Assembly: GCF_001632775.1 (NCBI RefSeq)
Contig: NZ_CP015249.1
Coordinates: 3,948,686 to 4,012,685, forward strand
Source: Dokdonella koreensis DS-123
GTDB taxonomy: Bacteria; Pseudomonadota; Gammaproteobacteria; Xanthomonadales; Rhodanobacteraceae
Direction: 5' to 3'
Length of the DNA stretch: 64,000 nt
Both the position numbers and the translations under genes were made by a program. The number at the start of each line of letters is the position of its first letter. Positions within the stretch are counted from its first letter, which is position 1. Shown one piece after another: positions 16,736 through 25,710 of this stretch. The notes under the pieces were generated by a model. That model had not been told where the DNA came from. It was given only the letters and a program-made list of their open reading frames with translations, and made no database searches.

Positions 16736-17608
16736 TCAGGCACCCGGCCGGCGCTTGAGCCGGATCAGCGCCGAGATGTCCTCGTCGCCGTGCCCCTGCG
16801 CCATCAGCACGGCGTAGTCGGCCAGGGCCTTCTCGATGACGCTGCGATCGGTACCGGCCGAACGGGCCAGTTCGCGCACGATCTTCAGGTCCTTGTGCAG
16901 CAGGGCCAGCTTGAAGCCGACCGAGAACTCGTCACGCAGCAAGGTGGCGCCGCGCTTGTCGAGGAACCAGTTGCCGGCGGCACCGGCCGCCAGCGTCGGA
17001 ATCAGCGTCTCGCCGTCGAGGCCGAGCTTCTCGGCCAGGGCCAGCCCTTCGCAGACCGCCGCCGCGATGCCGGCCACCAGCACCTGGTTGACCGCCTTGG
17101 CGTTCTGGCCGGCGCCGCTGCCGCCGAGATGGCTGATCCGTGCCGCATAGCAGTCCAGCAGCGGCCGGACCCGCGCCACCGCCGCTTCGTCGCCGCCGAC
17201 CATCACCGACAGGCGCCCGTTGATCGCGCCCTCGACGCCGCCGGACACCGGCGCGTCGACGAAGTCGCCGCCGGCCGCGACCATCCGCTGGCGGGCCTCC
17301 TGCGCGGTGACCGAGGAGACGGTCGAATGATCCACCACGATCGTACCCGGCGCCGCGTGCCGGGCGATGACCGCGACGTCGGCCAGGACGTCGGCGTCGG
17401 CCGGTACGCACAGGGCGATGACGTTGCAGCGCGCGGCCAGGTCGGCGAGGTCGGCCGCCGGCGTGAGGTCCCATTCGGCCGCGGCCGCCCGGGCCTTTTC
17501 GGGCGTGCGCGTCCAGACCGCCTGCAGCAGCCCGGCGCGGGCCAGGTGCGCGGCCATCGGGTGGCCCATGGCGCCGAGGCCGACGAAACCCGCTTTCAGT
17601 TCACTCAT
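16736..17608 (-). CDS. NAD(P)-dependent beta-hydroxyacid dehydrogenase (3-hydroxyisobutyrate dehydrogenase family)
   Basis: This 290-residue protein has an N-terminal Rossmann fold, GFVGLGAMGHPMAAHLARAG. The family signature DAPVSGGVEGAINGRLSVMVGG follows at about residues 117-138, and the catalytic Lys lies in the GAGQNAKAVNQ helix. An all-helical C-terminal domain has NWFLDKRG and FKLALLHKDLKIV. Members reduce or oxidise 3-hydroxyisobutyrate, tartronate semialdehyde, glyoxylate or succinic semialdehyde; the exact substrate cannot be read from sequence. It lies 41 bases downstream of speA on the same strand, so the two may be co-transcribed. No valine-degradation gene is nearby to support an mmsB assignment. 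Confidence 0.88.
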   Translation of the reverse strand: MSELKAGFVGLGAMGHPMAAHLARAGLLQAVWTRTPEKARAAAAEWDLTPAADLADLAARCNVIALCVPADADVLADVAVIARHAAPGTIVVDHSTVSSVTAQEARQRMVAAGGDFVDAPVSGGVEGAINGRLSVMVGGDEAAVARVRPLLDCYAARISHLGGSGAGQNAKAVNQVLVAGIAAAVCEGLALAEKLGLDGETLIPTLAAGAAGNWFLDKRGATLLRDEFSVGFKLALLHKDLKIVRELARSAGTDRSVIEKALADYAVLMAQGHGDEDISALIRLKRRPGA

Positions 17609-17649
17609 CGAGGATCCTTGGGAAGAAGCCGGAATGCCGCCGTCCGCGG

Positions 17650-19536
17650 TCAGGCGTCTTCGGCCAGGTAGGTGTAGCCGGTCAGGCCCGCTTCCAGCGC
17701 CGCCTCCAGCGCCGCCGCCTCGCCGGCGTCGAGGCCGGCCGCGGCCAGCTTGTCGCGGTAGGCCTGGCGCAGATCGCCGAGGTCGTAGCCGACGTAGTCG
17801 AGCATCAGGTCGGTGGTGTCGCCGCGGCGCACGTGGGTGAACGCATAGACCTCGCCGTCCAGCTTGACGTTGACCGCGTCGGTGTCACCGAACAGGTTGT
17901 GGATGTCGCCGAGCGTCTCCTGGTAGGCACCCACCATGAACAGGCCCAGCAGGTACGGCTGCCCGTCCTCGACCGCGTGCAGCGGCAGGCTGACGTCGAT
18001 GCCGTCGGCATCGACGTAGCGGTCGATGCGGCCGTCCGAGTCGCAGGTCAGGTCGGCGATCACGCCGCGGCGCTCGGGCCGGCGATCGAGGCGGGTGACC
18101 GGCACGATCGGGAACACCTGGTCGATCGCCCAGATGTCCGGCGCCGACTCGAACACCGAGAAGTTGACGAAATACTTGTCCACCAGCGTCTCGTTGAGCT
18201 CGTCGAGCACCTGCCGGTGCGAGCGCTCGTCGGGCTTGAGGCGCTCGCGCACCGCGTTGACGATCGCGTAGTAGAGGTCGTCGAGCTGGGCGCGGTCGGC
18301 CAGCGAGAGCTGGCCCAGCGCGTAGAGCGACTGGCCTTCGGACAGGTGGTACTGCGCCTCGTGATAGAGCTCGGTCGCCGGGCGCAGGCCGATCTCGGCG
18401 TGCGCTTCGCGCAGCCGGCGCAGCACGGCCGGCTCGTCCTCGCGCTCGGGCGGCACGGCACCGGTCGGTGCCTGCTCGATCTCGCTGACGTTGACGACCA
18501 GTACCGCGTGATGGGCGGTCAGCGCACGGCCCGACTCGGTCAGGACGTGCGGCGGCGCCAGGCCGTTGGCCGCGCAGGCCTCGGCCAGCGCGCCCACCAC
18601 GCTCGAGGCGTACTGGTCCAGGCCGTAGTTGATCGAGCAGTCCGAGCGCGAGCGCGTGCCTTCGTAGTCCACGCCGAGGCCGCCGCCGACGTCCATGTAG
18701 CGGATCGGCAGCCCGAGCTGCGAAAGCTCCACGAAGTAGCGCACCGCCTCGCGCATGCCGCGCGCGATGTCGCGCACGTTCGACATCTGCGATCCCATGT
18801 GGAAATGCAGCAGCTTGAGCGTGTGCGAGAGACCGGCCGCCTGCAGCTCGTCGATCAGCGTCAGCAGCTGGCGCGGCGTCAGGCCGAACTTGGCCTTGTC
18901 GCCGCCGGAGTTCTGCCACTTGCCGGCACCCAGGCTCTTCAGGCGCATGCGCACGCCGAGCAGCGGTTCCACGCCGAGCGCTGCGGCCTCCTCGATGACG
19001 TAGCGCAGCTCCGAGGGCTTCTCGACGACGATGAAGATGTCCAGGCCCAGCTTGCGCCCGATCAGCGCCAGCCGGACGTACTCGCGATCCTTGTAGCCGT
19101 TGCAGATGACGATGCTGCCGTGGCGCGCCAGCGCCAGCACGGCCATCAGCTCCGGCTTGGAGCCGGCTTCCAGGCCGAAGCCTTCCGCGCCGTTGGCGGC
19201 CAGTTCGCCGGCCACGTTCTTCTGCTGGTTGACCTTGATCGGATAGATCGAGGTATAGCCGCCGGCGTAGTCCCATTCGTCCATGGCGCGGCGGAAGGCG
19301 GCCTGCAGCCGGGCACGGCGGTCGTTCAGGATGTCGGCGAAGCGCACCAGCAGCGGAAGCCGGCAGCCGTGCGCCCGCGCGGCGTTCACGACCTCGTGCA
19401 GATCCAGCGCCGGCCCCCCTTCACCGCGTGGACGCACGAGGACCGTGCCGCCCGCGCCGACGTCGAAATAGCCTTCGCTCCAGTGCGGGATCGAGTAGGT
19501 ATGGCGGGCGTCTTCGATGCTGAAGGGCGTCGTCAT
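17650..19536 (-). CDS. speA: Biosynthetic arginine decarboxylase
   Basis: SpeA decarboxylates arginine to agmatine, a first step to putrescine and spermidine. The 628-residue length is typical of the biosynthetic, fold-III enzyme. Visible features are the PLP-lysine motif YPIKVNQQK, HFHMGSQ, the glycine-rich VGGGLGVDYEGT phosphate-binding region, and the C-terminal FMVGAYQETLGDIHNLFGD signature. It is divergent from speE, with a 168-base shared control region. The pairing of SpeA with SpeE, together with a ctlX-like amidinohydrolase elsewhere, is consistent with polyamine synthesis from arginine, but no agmatinase or agmatine deiminase is visible here. Confidence 0.96.
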   Translation of the reverse strand: MTTPFSIEDARHTYSIPHWSEGYFDVGAGGTVLVRPRGEGGPALDLHEVVNAARAHGCRLPLLVRFADILNDRRARLQAAFRRAMDEWDYAGGYTSIYPIKVNQQKNVAGELAANGAEGFGLEAGSKPELMAVLALARHGSIVICNGYKDREYVRLALIGRKLGLDIFIVVEKPSELRYVIEEAAALGVEPLLGVRMRLKSLGAGKWQNSGGDKAKFGLTPRQLLTLIDELQAAGLSHTLKLLHFHMGSQMSNVRDIARGMREAVRYFVELSQLGLPIRYMDVGGGLGVDYEGTRSRSDCSINYGLDQYASSVVGALAEACAANGLAPPHVLTESGRALTAHHAVLVVNVSEIEQAPTGAVPPEREDEPAVLRRLREAHAEIGLRPATELYHEAQYHLSEGQSLYALGQLSLADRAQLDDLYYAIVNAVRERLKPDERSHRQVLDELNETLVDKYFVNFSVFESAPDIWAIDQVFPIVPVTRLDRRPERRGVIADLTCDSDGRIDRYVDADGIDVSLPLHAVEDGQPYLLGLFMVGAYQETLGDIHNLFGDTDAVNVKLDGEVYAFTHVRRGDTTDLMLDYVGYDLGDLRQAYRDKLAAAGLDAGEAAALEAALEAGLTGYTYLAEDA

Positions 19537-19585
19537 GCGGGGCAGGTCCGATGTCCGGGAGACGGCCTGACGGCCGGGGGCGGCT

Positions 19586-19657
19586 ATTGTACGGTCGCCA
19601 CCGTGTCAGCGCGTGTCCGGCGCCGCGTGTCCACGGGCAATCGCGAATCGCTACAAT
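19586..19657. promoter_or_regulatory. Divergent speA/speE promoter region
   Basis: TACAAT is found once on each strand: minus-strand at 19586-19591, 45 bases or more before speA, and plus-strand at 19652-19657, 47 bases before speE. The two -10-like boxes are placed almost symmetrically around the 168-base gap. The -35 positions do not match the consensus well. A shared regulator would be able to act on both. Confidence 0.5.
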
Positions 19658-19704
19658 CGCGCGCCTTCGACCCGTTCCACCCTCCCTTTCCGGAAGACCA
19701 CATC

Positions 19705-20562
19705 ATGTCCAGCACCGAATCGAACTGGTTCACCGAAGCCTATGAGCCGTCCGGCTCGTCGATCGGGTTCCGCGTGACCGAGCGTCTGCATGCGGAGAAG
19801 ACGCCGTTCCAGACGATCGAGATCTACGACTCGACGGACTGGGGCAAGCTGATGGTCATCGACGGCTGCATGATGCTGACCGCGCGCGACAACTTCCTCT
19901 ATCACGAGATGATCGCGCACCCCGCGCTGTTCACGCATGCCCGCGCCAAGCGCGTCGTCATCATCGGCGGCGGCGATTGCGGCACCTTGCGCGAAGTGCT
20001 GCGCCACGAGGAAGTCGAGCACGCGGTGCAGGTGGAGATCGACGAGCGCGTCACGCGCCTGGCGGAGAAGTACTTCCCCGAACTGTGCGAAGCCAACGGC
20101 GACCCGCGCGCGGAACTCAAGTTCGACGACGGCATCAAGTACATGGCCGACTGCGAGCCCGAATCGGTCGATCTGGTCATCGTCGATTCCACCGACCCGG
20201 TCGGCCCCGCCGAGGGCCTGTTCAACGCCGCGTTCTACGCCAGCTGCTTCAAGGCGCTGCGCCCGGCCGGCCTGCTGGTGCAGCAGAGCGAGTCGCCGCT
20301 GGCGCACCTGGAGCTGATCAAGTCGATGCGGATGGCGATGCGCAGCGCCGGCTTCCAGGCCGTCAAGACGCTGCCGTTCCCGCAGCCGTGCTACCCGACC
20401 GGCTGGTGGAGCTGCACGATGGCGCGCAAGGGCGCCGACCTTTCCGGCTTCCGCGAACGCGGCGCCGCGACCAAGCAGTTCGCCACGCGCTACTACAACG
20501 CCGACATCCACAAGGCCGCGCTGGCCCTGCCGGAGTTCATGCGCGAGGCGCTGGGCGAATAA
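19705..20562 (+). CDS. speE: Spermidine synthase
   Basis: SpeE transfers an aminopropyl group from decarboxylated S-adenosylmethionine to putrescine. The 285-residue protein shows the N-terminal beta-barrel, then the Rossmann-like core with VVIIGGGDCGTLREVLRH (cofactor loop), EIDERV, DDGIKYM and IVDSTDPVGPAEGLF, which holds the catalytic Asp, and YPTGWWSC near the end. The ATG at 19705 is preceded by GGAAGA. The gene is divergent from speA, so the two may share control. Family and function are secure. Confidence 0.95.
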   Translation: MSSTESNWFTEAYEPSGSSIGFRVTERLHAEKTPFQTIEIYDSTDWGKLMVIDGCMMLTARDNFLYHEMIAHPALFTHARAKRVVIIGGGDCGTLREVLRHEEVEHAVQVEIDERVTRLAEKYFPELCEANGDPRAELKFDDGIKYMADCEPESVDLVIVDSTDPVGPAEGLFNAAFYASCFKALRPAGLLVQQSESPLAHLELIKSMRMAMRSAGFQAVKTLPFPQPCYPTGWWSCTMARKGADLSGFRERGAATKQFATRYYNADIHKAALALPEFMREALGE

Positions 20563-20570
20563 CCCGCGGC

Positions 20571-20606
20571 GCAAACGAAAACGCCGCGGGATCGCTCCCG
20601 CGGCGT
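20571..20606 (-). terminator. Intrinsic terminator of the Gly/Tyr-rich lipoprotein gene
   Basis: On the minus strand a perfect 10-bp stem (20597-20606 with 20581-20590, 6-base loop) is followed by TTTTCGTTT. It lies 46 bases past the lipoprotein stop. On the plus strand, 20563-20571 can also pair with 20582-20590, offering speE an alternative hairpin, so the element may serve both convergent genes. Confidence 0.75.
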
Positions 20607-20652
20607 CGAAGTCCTTCGCGGCGATACCGCCGCGGTACCGGTCACGCCGGCG

Positions 20653-21408
20653 TCAGTCGCGCTTGCCGCGCGGCGCCGACTCGAAGCGCGGGGCCGGCGG
20701 CGGTGCGGAACGCACGGCCGGCGCGGGCGCCGAACGCATCGGCGGCGGTGCCTGGATCCGCGGTTGCGGCCGCGGCATCGCGGCTGGCGCCGACGAGGGG
20801 CCGATCACCCGGCCGGTCCTGCCGTCGTTGTCCCACATCGGCGCGCGCTGCACACGACGCGCTTCGGGCGGCGCCGAGATCGTGGAGCGTTCCCGGTAAG
20901 CCGGCGCCTGGCTGCGGTTGAAGCCGCGTTCGCCGGTGGCGGCGTTCGCATCGGGCAACGAGACCCAGCCCGACGTGCCGGCCGGGTCGCGGGTGTAGCC
21001 CGCCTGGCGAACCCGCTCGCGCTCGATCATGCCCTCGTCGCGGCGCGGGCCGCGGTGCGGCACGTGGTAGACCCACGGATAGCCGCCCCACCAGCCGCCG
21101 TAGCCGTAACCCCAGCCCGGATAGCCCATGGCCCAGCCCGGGTAGCCCCAACCGGCATAGCCCAAACCCCAGCTGTACGGCGAGCAGGCGCCGAACGCAT
21201 ACGGATAGGGGCACGCGTGATAGCCGCCCCAACCATAGCCGTAGCCGCCATAGCCACCGACGTAGACGGACGGTGCCGCGCCGGCGTAGTAGTCGCCGCT
21301 GGCGTCGACCGCGCCTTCCGGTCCGTCGCCGTAGTAGTACGTGTAGCTGGGCGTCGTCGCACAGCCGGCCAGCAGGGCGATGGCCAAGGCAAGCAAGAGT
21401 CGGATCAT
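20653..21408 (-). CDS. Gly/Tyr/Trp-rich lipoprotein of unknown function
   Basis: This 251-residue protein has a lipoprotein signal, LLAGCATT, with the lipidated Cys at residue 16. From about residue 50 to 115 it is a low-complexity tract of GYGGYGYGWGGY-like and GYPGWGYG-like repeats with many Tyr and Trp. A charged middle region (RDEGMIERERVR) follows, and then a Pro/Ala/Arg-rich tail (PRPQPRIQAPPPM). A strong ribosome site (GGAGG) precedes the ATG. I recognise no domain. The composition suggests an unstructured, adhesive or envelope-associated surface lipoprotein. It lies between convergent speE and upstream pepN, and ends at its own terminator. Confidence 0.75.
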   Translation of the reverse strand: MIRLLLALAIALLAGCATTPSYTYYYGDGPEGAVDASGDYYAGAAPSVYVGGYGGYGYGWGGYHACPYPYAFGACSPYSWGLGYAGWGYPGWAMGYPGWGYGYGGWWGGYPWVYHVPHRGPRRDEGMIERERVRQAGYTRDPAGTSGWVSLPDANAATGERGFNRSQAPAYRERSTISAPPEARRVQRAPMWDNDGRTGRVIGPSSAPAAMPRPQPRIQAPPPMRSAPAPAVRSAPPPAPRFESAPRGKRD

Positions 21409-21472
21409 GGTGCACCTCCGCGAGCAGCGGTCCGATCATAGTCGATGCACACCGACACGGCGCTGAAGCGCG

Positions 21473-24109
21473 CTAGGCGAGGCTGCGATCGAGAATGTCG
21501 GCCAAGTCGGTCGATACATGGGGGCGGGCGCGCAGCCGTTCAATCTCGTGGCGCATCTGCGCGCGCCGTACCGGCTCGTACCGGCGCCAGCCACCGAAGC
21601 TGGTCGCCAGGCGGGCCGCCACCTGCGGCGTCAGCGCGTCGACGCGGGTGATCGATTCGGCGATCAGCCGGTAGCCGGCGCCATCGGCGCGATGGAAACC
21701 GCGTGGATTGCGCAGCGCGAACGCCAGCAGCAGCGCATAGACCTTGTTCGGGTTCTCCCAGCGGAACGCCGGATGGGTGGTCAGGGCCGCCACCCGCTCG
21801 GCCGCATCGTCGCGCGCGGCGGTCGCCTGCAGCGAGAACCACTTGTCGAGCACCAGCGGCTGGCTGGCGTGACGCGTCGCGAAATCGTCCAGGGCGGCCG
21901 GCGCATCGGGCGCCTCCGCCTGCAACAGGCAGGCCAGGGCCGCCAGCCGGTCGGTCAGGTTGACCGCTTCGCGCCATTGCAGCCGCACGCGCTCCAGGTG
22001 GGTCGGCGCGGCGCGCGCCAGCAGCGCCATGCAGCGGTTGCGCAGCCGCCGGCGCGCCTGGGCCGGGGCATCGATGGCCTGCGAGGCCACGGCGACCGGC
22101 CGGTCCAGGCACCGCAGCAGGTCCGGCTCCAGCGCGGTAGCCAGCGCCGTTTCCAGCCGCGCGCGCGCGACGTGCACGGCCTCCGGATCGACCGGCACCC
22201 GGCCTTCGGACAGCGTCGCTTCATCCGGCAGCGTCAACAGCTCCGCAGCCAGCGCCGGATCGATGCCGTCGTCGCCGAGCACGGCGGCGATCGCATCGGT
22301 CCACAGTGGCAGCGCTGCCGGCGACGCGGTGCCCGCGAGGATGTCGGCGAACAGGCGCCGGCCCAGGGTGTCCACCGCCAGCCAGCGGTTGAAGCCGTCG
22401 TCCTCGTGGCGGGCCAGCAGGGCCAGGTCCGCCGCAGCGACGTCCTGGTGCAGCCGTACCGGTGCCGAGTAGCCGCGCAACAGCGACACCACCGGCGGCT
22501 CGGCGACGCCTTCGAACTGCCAGGTCGCTTCCGCCCCGTCGAGCAGCAGCACCCCGTCGTCGGAAACCGGCGGCGAAGCGGCATCGGCACGCAATGGCAG
22601 GCGCCGGCCGTCGCGGCCGAACAGCGCGGTGGCGACCGGCAGCGGCAGCGCCTGCCCCTCGGGGCGGTTGGCCGTGGCCGGCGTGCGCTGGCGCAGCGTC
22701 AGCGCATAGCGCTGCGCCTGTGCGTCATGCCGGCCGCTGGCGACCAGCTCCGGCGTGCCGGGCTGCGCGTACCAGGCCAGCCATGGCGCCAGGTCGCGAC
22801 CGGTGGCGGCACCGAGCGCGGCGAGGAAATCCTCGATCGTCACCGCCCGCCCGTCGTGCCGGCTGAAGTACAGGTCCAGGCCGCGGCGGAAGCCCTCGCG
22901 GCCGAGCGCGGTGGCCAGCATGCGAACGATCTCCGCACCCTTCTCGTAGACCGTGGCCGTGTAGAAGTTGTCGATCGCGCTGTAGTGCAGGGGCCGCACC
23001 GGATGCGCCAGCGGGCCGGCGTCCTCCGGGAACTGCGCGCGCCAGAGCGTGCGCACGTCCTCGATGCGCCGCAGCGTGCGCGAGGCGACGTCCGATTCGA
23101 ACTCCTGTTCGCGATAGACCGTGAGGCCTTCCTTGAGGCTGAGCTGGAACCAGTCGCGGCAGGTGACGCGGTTGCCGGTCCAGTTGTGGAAGTACTCGTG
23201 CCCGACCACGGCCAGCACATGGCGGAAATCGTCGTCGGTGGCCTGCTCGATGTCGGCCAGCAGGTACTTGGAATTGAAGATGTTGAGGCCCTTGTTCTCC
23301 ATCGCGCCCATCGTGAAGTCGTGCGTGGCGACCACGTGGAAGGCGTCCAGGTCGTAGCAGCGCCCGAAACGCGCCTCGTCCCAGCGCATCGCCTGCTTGA
23401 TGCAGTCCAGCGCCCAGCCGCACTGCGCGATGGCGTCGGCCTCGGCATGCACCACCACGCCGACGCGGCGGCCCTCGGCGGTCACGAACGTGTCCTCGAT
23501 CCGCTCCAGGCGGCCGGCCACCAGTGCGAACAGGTAGCTCGGCTTCGGGTGCGGATCGACGAAGCGCGCCCAGTGCCGGCCGCCGCCGGCATCGCCGGCA
23601 CCGGCGGCGTTGCCGTTGGCGAGCAGCACCGGGAACCGCGCGCGATCGGCGCGCAGGGTCACCGTATAGCGCGCCAGCACGTCCGGCCGGTCGGGAAACC
23701 AGGTGATGCGGCGGAAGCCTTCCGCCTCGCACTGCGTCAGCAGGAAGCCCGCCGCGGCGCTGCCGCTCAGGTACAGCCCCTGCAACGCGGTATTGGCGGC
23801 CGGCCGGATGCGCGCGCGCGTCCTGACCGTCGCGGTCGCCGGCAGGTCCAGCAGCGTCAGCGACCGCTCGTCCAGCCGCCAGCGCTCCGCCGGCAGCGGC
23901 CCGCCGTCGACCTCCAGCGCCAGCAGCTCCAGCGATTCACCGTCCAGGCGCAGCGGCACGGCGTCCGTGCCGGCGTCCCGCTCGACGCGAAGACAGGCCT
24001 CGACGACGGTCGCCTCCGGATCGAGATCGAAGACCAGCTCGACATCGGTTACGCGCCAGGCGGGCGCCTGGTAATCGGCGAGGCGGACGGCAAGGGCGGG
24101 AGCGGACAT
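21473..24109 (-). CDS. pepN: Aminopeptidase N (M1 family)
   Basis: PepN is a broad cytosolic zinc aminopeptidase that finishes protein turnover. The start at 24109 (MSAPALAVRL) gives 878 residues, close to the 870 of the E. coli enzyme. Motifs are GAMEN at residues 268-272, HEYFH with His304/Glu305/His308, and Glu327 in SLKEGLTVY, each seven residues later than in E. coli. The QCEAEGFRRITWFPDRPD block and the long helical C-terminal domain also fit PepN. There is no signal peptide. An upstream open frame to 24622 adds low-quality sequence overlapping the divergent dehydratase gene and was not used. Confidence 0.95.
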   Translation of the reverse strand: MSAPALAVRLADYQAPAWRVTDVELVFDLDPEATVVEACLRVERDAGTDAVPLRLDGESLELLALEVDGGPLPAERWRLDERSLTLLDLPATATVRTRARIRPAANTALQGLYLSGSAAAGFLLTQCEAEGFRRITWFPDRPDVLARYTVTLRADRARFPVLLANGNAAGAGDAGGGRHWARFVDPHPKPSYLFALVAGRLERIEDTFVTAEGRRVGVVVHAEADAIAQCGWALDCIKQAMRWDEARFGRCYDLDAFHVVATHDFTMGAMENKGLNIFNSKYLLADIEQATDDDFRHVLAVVGHEYFHNWTGNRVTCRDWFQLSLKEGLTVYREQEFESDVASRTLRRIEDVRTLWRAQFPEDAGPLAHPVRPLHYSAIDNFYTATVYEKGAEIVRMLATALGREGFRRGLDLYFSRHDGRAVTIEDFLAALGAATGRDLAPWLAWYAQPGTPELVASGRHDAQAQRYALTLRQRTPATANRPEGQALPLPVATALFGRDGRRLPLRADAASPPVSDDGVLLLDGAEATWQFEGVAEPPVVSLLRGYSAPVRLHQDVAAADLALLARHEDDGFNRWLAVDTLGRRLFADILAGTASPAALPLWTDAIAAVLGDDGIDPALAAELLTLPDEATLSEGRVPVDPEAVHVARARLETALATALEPDLLRCLDRPVAVASQAIDAPAQARRRLRNRCMALLARAAPTHLERVRLQWREAVNLTDRLAALACLLQAEAPDAPAALDDFATRHASQPLVLDKWFSLQATAARDDAAERVAALTTHPAFRWENPNKVYALLLAFALRNPRGFHRADGAGYRLIAESITRVDALTPQVAARLATSFGGWRRYEPVRRAQMRHEIERLRARPHVSTDLADILDRSLA

Positions 24110-24281
24110 GGGATGGCGGCGGCGGCGCGGAACGGGGCCGCGGCAGCGATCGGCCGCGGACGATGCGATCGGCCGGCGCACGGCGCTGGCGCCGCGTCCG
24201 CCCCGATCGGCGGCCGCCACACTAGCATGTGAAATGCACCGGCGTGTATCGTCCCCGCCCTCCCGCTGCCATCCGCGCGCC

Positions 24282-25238
24282 ATGTCCGACGCCCTTCCCG
24301 ATTTCTCCGCCGTCGAGGACGCCGCCCGCCGGATCGCGCCGTTCGTCGCGGCGACGCCGGTGTTGCGCTCGGCCAGTCTCGACGCACTGGCCGGCGCCCG
24401 CCTGGTCTTCAAGTGCGAGAACTTCCAGCGGGTCGGCGCTTTCAAGTTCCGCGGCGCCTGCAACGCGGTGTGGTCGCTCACCGACGAGGAGGCCCGGCGC
24501 GGGGTCGTCACGCATTCCTCCGGCAACCACGGCGCCGCGCTGGCACTGGCGGCGCGCACGCGCGGCATTCCCGCCCACGTCGTCGTACCGGAAGGCGCGG
24601 TGGCGGCCAAGCTCGCCGGCATCGCCGCCTATGGCGCGACGCTGCATTCGTGCGCGCCGACGATGGCCGCGCGCGAGGCCACCGCCGCGCACGTGGCCGC
24701 GCAGACCGGCGGCACCCTGGTCCATCCCTACACCGACCCGCGCGTGATCGCCGGCCAGGGCACGGCCGTGCTGGAGCTGATCCGCGAGCACGGGCCGTTC
24801 GACGCCGTGGTCGCACCGATCGGCGGTGGTGGGCTGATCGGCGGCACCGCGATCGCCACGCACGCCCTGCTGCCCGCCGCGCGCGTGTTCGCGGCCGAGC
24901 CCGAAGGCGCCGACGACGCGTTCCGTTCGCTGCGCGCCGGCCAGCGCGTGAGCGACCTGGTCCCGGCGACGATCTGCGACGGCCTGCGCGGCCTGCTCGG
25001 CGCGATCAATTTCGCGCTGCTGCAGCGCCATGCCGTCGAGGTCCTGCCGGTGAGCGACACCGAGGTCGTGGCCGCGATGCGCCTGATCTGGGAACGCCTC
25101 AAGATCGTCGTCGAACCGTCGAGCGCGATCGCGCTCGCCGCCGTGCTGCGCAACCCCGAGCCGTTCGCGAGCCGGCGCGTCGGCATCGTGCTGAGCGGCG
25201 GCAACGTCGACCTCGATCACCTGCCCTGGATGTCCTGA
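24282..25238 (+). CDS. PLP-dependent serine/threonine dehydratase (threonine dehydratase/serine racemase type)
   Basis: This 318-residue fold-type-II PLP enzyme has the PLP-binding Lys55 in GAFKFRGA, the substrate loop SSGNHG, and the phosphate-binding GGGGLIGG. A C-terminal segment has VEPSSAIALAA and VLSGGNVDLDHL. It lacks the ACT regulatory domains of biosynthetic IlvA, so it is more like catabolic threonine dehydratase or serine racemase/dehydratase, turning threonine or serine into 2-oxobutyrate or pyruvate plus ammonia. The ATG at 24282 was chosen because homologous sequence starts there. It is divergent from pepN and 13 bases upstream of the small membrane protein gene. Confidence 0.88.
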   Translation: MSDALPDFSAVEDAARRIAPFVAATPVLRSASLDALAGARLVFKCENFQRVGAFKFRGACNAVWSLTDEEARRGVVTHSSGNHGAALALAARTRGIPAHVVVPEGAVAAKLAGIAAYGATLHSCAPTMAAREATAAHVAAQTGGTLVHPYTDPRVIAGQGTAVLELIREHGPFDAVVAPIGGGGLIGGTAIATHALLPAARVFAAEPEGADDAFRSLRAGQRVSDLVPATICDGLRGLLGAINFALLQRHAVEVLPVSDTEVVAAMRLIWERLKIVVEPSSAIALAAVLRNPEPFASRRVGIVLSGGNVDLDHLPWMS

Positions 25239-25251
25239 GAGGCCCGCCCGC

Positions 25252-25710
25252 ATGTGGACCGATGCCCTGCTCGCCTACGCCCACTACGCCAGCATCCTGT
25301 TCCTGGCCGGCTACCTGCTCTGCGAATACCTGCTGCTCCGGCACAGGGACACGCCGCCCGATCCGGCCTTCCTGGCCCGCATCGACATCGGCTACTTCAT
25401 CGCCGCCATCGCCGTGCTGGCGAGCGGCGCCGGGCGGTTGTTCTTCGGCGCCAAGCCGGCGGCGTTCTTCCTCGGCAATCCGGTGTTCCACGCCAAGATC
25501 AGCCTGTTCGTGCTGATCGGCCTGCTGTCGATCGCGCCGACGCGCGCGTTCCTGCGCTGGCGCCGCCTGCAGCGGGAAGACACCGGCTGGCGCATCCCGG
25601 CCGACCAGCAGCGGCGCGTCCGCCTGCTGGTGCTGGTCGAGCTGCACCTGGTCGCGCTGCTGCCGCTGCTGGCCGCGCTGATGGCGCGCGGCATCGGCTA
25701 CCGCGGCTGA
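25252..25710 (+). CDS. DUF2214-type integral membrane protein
   Basis: This 152-residue protein has four predicted transmembrane segments (about residues 5-25, 45-63, 82-100 and 125-148). The conserved N-terminal HYASILFLAG and the central FFGAKPAAFFLGNPVFHAKI are the hallmarks I associate with the DUF2214 family. Function is unknown. It begins 13 bases after the dehydratase stop, suggesting one transcript. Its last 13 bases overlap tail-to-tail with the EamA transporter gene. Confidence 0.8.
   Translation: MWTDALLAYAHYASILFLAGYLLCEYLLLRHRDTPPDPAFLARIDIGYFIAAIAVLASGAGRLFFGAKPAAFFLGNPVFHAKISLFVLIGLLSIAPTRAFLRWRRLQREDTGWRIPADQQRRVRLLVLVELHLVALLPLLAALMARGIGYRG

Noticed and set aside
21518-24232. 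A long plus-strand open frame (over 900 codons) opposite pepN
   Set aside because: It lacks any conserved motif and is made of low-complexity Arg/Gln/Ala-rich sequence. The opposite strand has a full PepN with all catalytic motifs. Long antisense frames are common in GC-rich genes.
24110-24622. An N-terminal extension of pepN upstream of 24109
   Set aside because: The extra 171 codons lack homology and overlap the divergent dehydratase gene; the Met at 24109 aligns with the known PepN start.
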